Part shown: one piece after another, positions 6,987 to 8,967 of the stretch
How positions within the stretch are numbered: position 1 is the stretch's first letter
Layout of the letters: the number at the start of each line of letters is the position of its first letter
Origin: Desulfobacterales bacterium
GTDB lineage: Bacteria > Desulfobacterota > Desulfobacteria > Desulfobacterales > JAFDCJ01
DNA: 8,967 nt
NCBI GenBank assembly: GCA_020345785.1
Contig: CP070771.1
Location: 913,681 to 922,647 of the forward strand
Direction of reading: 5' to 3'
The notes under the pieces: model-generated
The model's input: only the letters and a program-made list of their open reading frames with translations
What the model was told of the DNA's origin: nothing
The model's database searches: none
Made by a program: the position numbers and the translations under genes

Positions 6987-6992
6987 CCCGAT

Positions 6993-7631
6993 ATGTTCGG
7001 TCTGGGTAAGAAACAAAAAAATGATAGTGAGGATAAGTCTGTCGGCGTTAAAGGCGGAGCGGGATCACCGCTCGGCGATATCACCAAAATGCTCAATGCA
7101 TCGGGCAGAATCCCTCTTCCAACCCTGGAAAAACTCGTAAAGGTGTACCCAAAGAATAAATTTGCAAGATTTATGGAACATCCAGTGCTCGTCGGGTCTT
7201 CAATTCAGCCCGGTTCATTGAATTTGCGGAAAAGAGCCAACAAAGAGGAGATGAACAGAACCGTCATTTTTGAAGTCGATGATGGAGAAGAGGCCTCATC
7301 GCCTTCGGAAACATTGAAACATGCGATTTACCCCCTGGTAAAAGGCGAATATGCCACCGGACCGGTGAACTCCTTTACAATCGGGAGGGTCGACGGTAAT
7401 GATTTGATTATGCCCGATTATGCCATCTCAAAACAGCATGCGATTCTCGAAATCAAAAGAGGTACCTACTCAATACGAGACTGCGACTCAACCAACGGGA
7501 CGATGGTCAACGGAAAACGGCTGGATAAAAAACCCCTGCAGCTCAAGGATAGCGATGTGGTCGGTTTTGCCAGGTATGAATTTACCTTTCTATTCCCTGA
7601 ATCACTCTACGATATGATCAGCGGATCTTAA
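6993..7631 (+). CDS. FHA-domain (phosphothreonine-binding) protein
   Basis: The protein has 212 residues. The first ~30 are charged and glycine-rich (MFGLGKKQKNDSEDK...), with no signal peptide or membrane segment, so it is cytoplasmic. Residues 31-115 match no family I recognise. The FHA domain covers about 125-200 and has every hallmark: IGR (130-132), GND (135-137), S146, H149 and DSTNGTMVNG (165-174). Arg132, Ser146 and Asn168 are the expected phosphopeptide contacts. Known: FHA domains bind phosphothreonine, usually downstream of Ser/Thr kinases or in secretion systems. No kinase, phosphatase or secretion gene is in the window, so the partner is unknown. It has its own promoter and a convergent neighbour, so it is probably monocistronic. 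Divergent placement beside a c-di-AMP phosphodiesterase may hint at shared regulation, but the gap is long. Confidence 0.93.
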   Translation: MFGLGKKQKNDSEDKSVGVKGGAGSPLGDITKMLNASGRIPLPTLEKLVKVYPKNKFARFMEHPVLVGSSIQPGSLNLRKRANKEEMNRTVIFEVDDGEEASSPSETLKHAIYPLVKGEYATGPVNSFTIGRVDGNDLIMPDYAISKQHAILEIKRGTYSIRDCDSTNGTMVNGKRLDKKPLQLKDSDVVGFARYEFTFLFPESLYDMISGS

Positions 7632-7646
7632 CTCCATTCCTAAGCC

Positions 7647-7727
7647 ACCGGCTTTGCCGTCGAGAATTGATAAGGGTTCACCGCCAAAATTCTTTATATA
7701 AATAAGCGACGACCGGCAGAGCCTGGT
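7647..7727. repeat. Imperfect inverted repeat between convergent genes
   Basis: ACCGGCTTTGCCGTCG (7647-7662) pairs with CGACGACCGGCAGAGCCTGGT (7707-7727), allowing small bulges. The stem continues asymmetrically through AGAATT (7663-7668) with AATTCT (7688-7693). The left arm also folds alone as CGGC-TTT-GCCG. It sits just after the FHA stop codon and could form a long RNA hairpin in either direction. Confidence 0.5.
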
Positions 7728-7755
7728 CCCGGCCCCTTACAGGGGGGGACTTTCT
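7726..7755 (+). terminator. Probable intrinsic terminator after the FHA gene
   Basis: GTCCC(GG)CCCC pairs with GGGGGGGAC (7742-7750) around a short TTACA loop, with a 2-nt GG bulge on the 5' side, and is followed by TTTCT. This is a very GC-rich stem with a short T-rich tail, 95 nt past the FHA stop. It ends just before the stop codon of the convergent oxidoreductase gene. Confidence 0.5.
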
Positions 7756-7756
7756 C

Positions 7757-8967
7757 CTAATCTCGGTCGCTGCCGGTGGTCGCTGATTTTAGACGGATAC
7801 GGCAGTTGAGGCCTCGTAAATTGGGTGTGCCGAACTGGCGGCCCAATTTCTTTGTTGAAGTCAGGATGTTAAAATTACAGCGATCCCATCCGAAAAGCGC
7901 TTCAAACTTTTCCTCCGGAAACCACCAGCCCGAGGCGGCCACGATCACATCCGGGTGCACGGCGTCGGTTAGATGGGCCATCTGAGAGATTTGACCGTAT
8001 TCAGTTTCGATGATAATTTCAGTGTTTTCATCGATATCATATTTGGAGGCTGTTTGCGGATGGATCAACGCCTGGGGATGGGGCCGCGCAGTTCTCAGTT
8101 TCTCAAGCCAGCGGTAGGAAGAATGCAGGTAATATCGACTTTTGGCGCTGGTCAACAACAGGGGATATTCAGGATCGGGCGGCTCTGGATGCCCTTCGAA
8201 CTCAGGAAGGGCAGGCACCTTCAATTTTGCTGCCTGGCTCAAAGACAATTCCACCTTGCCGCTTGGCGTTTTAAATCCGTTCGCCTCGTATTTTTTGAAC
8301 TGATTGCTGCCCTTCAGCATTCCGCGCTCGGCAAATTGGCCAAAGTCCAACCCAGCCGGTGCCAGCAGAGCATCTAAAAGCTGTTCTTGGTTGTCATACC
8401 AGTATTGTGCCGGGGTCAGCTTTTTACCCAGTTCGTTTAAAATTTTAATATCCGGCCAGCATTCCGCAGGGGGATCAACCACTTTGGGACGCGCCAGAAT
8501 GTACCCGTGTCCCAGGCCGTAATGGCCGATGTCGTTGAATTCGAAATGGGTGGCGGCCGGCAATACCACATCGGCCAGCGCTGCGGTGGGTGTCATAATA
8601 ATATCAGATACGGCCAGGAAGTCGAGCTTCATCAAGGCTTCATAGGTCTGACGACTGTCGGCATAGGCGAGTAAAGGATTTGCGCACTGAACGTAGGCGC
8701 CTCCGATCGGATACGGAAAACCCTCAAGCACTGCTTTTCTGAAAAATGCCGGTGGCACGGTCATCATTTTGGGGATGGTGTGGCGATGGGCATGGATCAT
8801 TTCCCTGGGTTTGGAAGGAAGCAGGTCGGCACGAACAAATCTGCCCAGACTCAAAATTGCAGGCTCATTGGCCTGAATATTGCCGCCGGCAACATCCAGA
8901 TTACCGCAGACAGCCATTAAACAGATCAACGCGCGGGCGGTATCAAACGAATGAATGGTTTGTTCAA
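7757..8967 (-). CDS. Molybdopterin-dependent oxidoreductase, acetylene-hydratase-like subgroup (C-terminal part)
   Basis: The frame stays open to the window edge: residues EQTIHSFDTARAL precede the apparent TTG start at 8929, matching the family's conserved EQ...N..QTARA segment, so the gene begins outside. The visible 402 residues are roughly the last 55-60% of a 650-750-aa DMSO-reductase-family enzyme. Seen: CGNLDVAGGN, VQCANPLLAYADS, DIIMTPTAALADVVLPAATH (the standard segment contacting the bis-MGD cofactor), TPSGKVELS, and the C-terminal dinucleotide-binding domain from PLLLTSAKSRYYLHSSYRWL, through SGWWFPEE and CNFNILT, to NLRGLNCRI. The GWWFPE and NLRG motifs recall acetylene-hydratase-like and related sulfate-reducer oxidoreductases. 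The N-terminal FeS motif and the Mo ligand are not visible, so neither substrate nor export (Tat signal) can be judged. Stop is TAG at 7759-7757. Convergent with the FHA gene. Confidence 0.92.
   Translation of the reverse strand, partial: EQTIHSFDTARALICLMAVCGNLDVAGGNIQANEPAILSLGRFVRADLLPSKPREMIHAHRHTIPKMMTVPPAFFRKAVLEGFPYPIGGAYVQCANPLLAYADSRQTYEALMKLDFLAVSDIIMTPTAALADVVLPAATHFEFNDIGHYGLGHGYILARPKVVDPPAECWPDIKILNELGKKLTPAQYWYDNQEQLLDALLAPAGLDFGQFAERGMLKGSNQFKKYEANGFKTPSGKVELSLSQAAKLKVPALPEFEGHPEPPDPEYPLLLTSAKSRYYLHSSYRWLEKLRTARPHPQALIHPQTASKYDIDENTEIIIETEYGQISQMAHLTDAVHPDVIVAASGWWFPEEKFEALFGWDRCNFNILTSTKKLGRQFGTPNLRGLNCRIRLKSATTGSDRD

Larger units (their letters stand above)
6587..6992. other. 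406-bp AT-rich divergent intergenic region
   Basis: This separates the 7TM-HD gene (-) from the FHA gene (+). It is clearly more AT-rich than the flanking genes and holds a perfect hairpin (6669-6689), a good promoter for the FHA gene (6912-6940) and a weaker promoter-like pair, TTGATC-16 nt-TAATAT (6769-6796), also on the + strand. For the - strand gene I found only poor matches, such as TTGAAA with a 15-nt spacer. There is no convincing small gene: the longest small frame with an ATG (6865-6939, 24 codons) has no ribosome binding site. No riboswitch class that I know is recognisable. Confidence 0.6.

Noticed and set aside
6587..6992. c-di-AMP or c-di-GMP riboswitch controlling the neighbouring genes.
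   Set aside because: I could not find the conserved core sequences of the ydaO or GEMM classes on either strand; the only clear structure is one simple hairpin.
7973..8377. 134-codon + strand frame opposite the molybdoenzyme gene.
   Set aside because: It is a shadow of the opposite-strand conserved domain; no start signal or recognisable motif.

Overview
The window looks like chromosomal DNA of an anaerobic, sulfate-reducer-like Desulfobacterota (Desulfobacterales-type) organism, probably an environmental or metagenomic genome. This is an inference from four things together: a non-pyrrolysine MttB-superfamily methyltransferase, a PreA-like ferredoxin-fused dehydrogenase, a molybdopterin oxidoreductase of the acetylene-hydratase-like type, and intergenic palindromes of a kind I associate with that group. 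There is no rRNA, tRNA, transposase, phage gene or CRISPR array. Six protein genes are supported; the first and last run off the window edges.

Left block (1-4080, all + strand): a 5'-truncated PreA/dihydroorotate-dehydrogenase-like flavoprotein with a C-terminal 2x[4Fe-4S] ferredoxin domain; a 341-bp gap filled largely by a 192-bp inverted-repeat element built from 7-bp units; an MttB-superfamily methyltransferase; and a PLP fold-type I aminotransferase whose start codon lies 20 nt inside the methyltransferase gene. The last two are almost certainly co-translated. A plausible but unproven reading is a small catabolic unit acting on an N-methylated amino compound: the methyltransferase demethylates, the aminotransferase handles the resulting amino compound, and the ferredoxin-linked flavoprotein handles electrons or a ring/enoyl substrate. 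No corrinoid protein or reactivase is visible.

Middle block (4081-6992): a 259-bp convergent gap holding a second, unrelated palindromic element and a GC-rich hairpin; then, on the - strand, a complete 748-aa 7TM-HD (PgpH/YqfF-type) cyclic-di-AMP phosphodiesterase with all expected HD-domain metal ligands. A 406-bp AT-rich divergent region follows, with a perfect 9-bp hairpin and a good sigma70-like promoter.

Right block (6993-8967): a 212-aa cytoplasmic FHA-domain protein (+), a 125-bp convergent gap with nested hairpins that probably terminates transcription, and the C-terminal 402 residues of a molybdopterin oxidoreductase (-) whose 5' half is outside the window.

The best candidates for something new are the methyltransferase-aminotransferase couple (substrate unknown) and the two palindromic intergenic elements. 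Nothing here amounts to a demonstrable new defence or mobile system.
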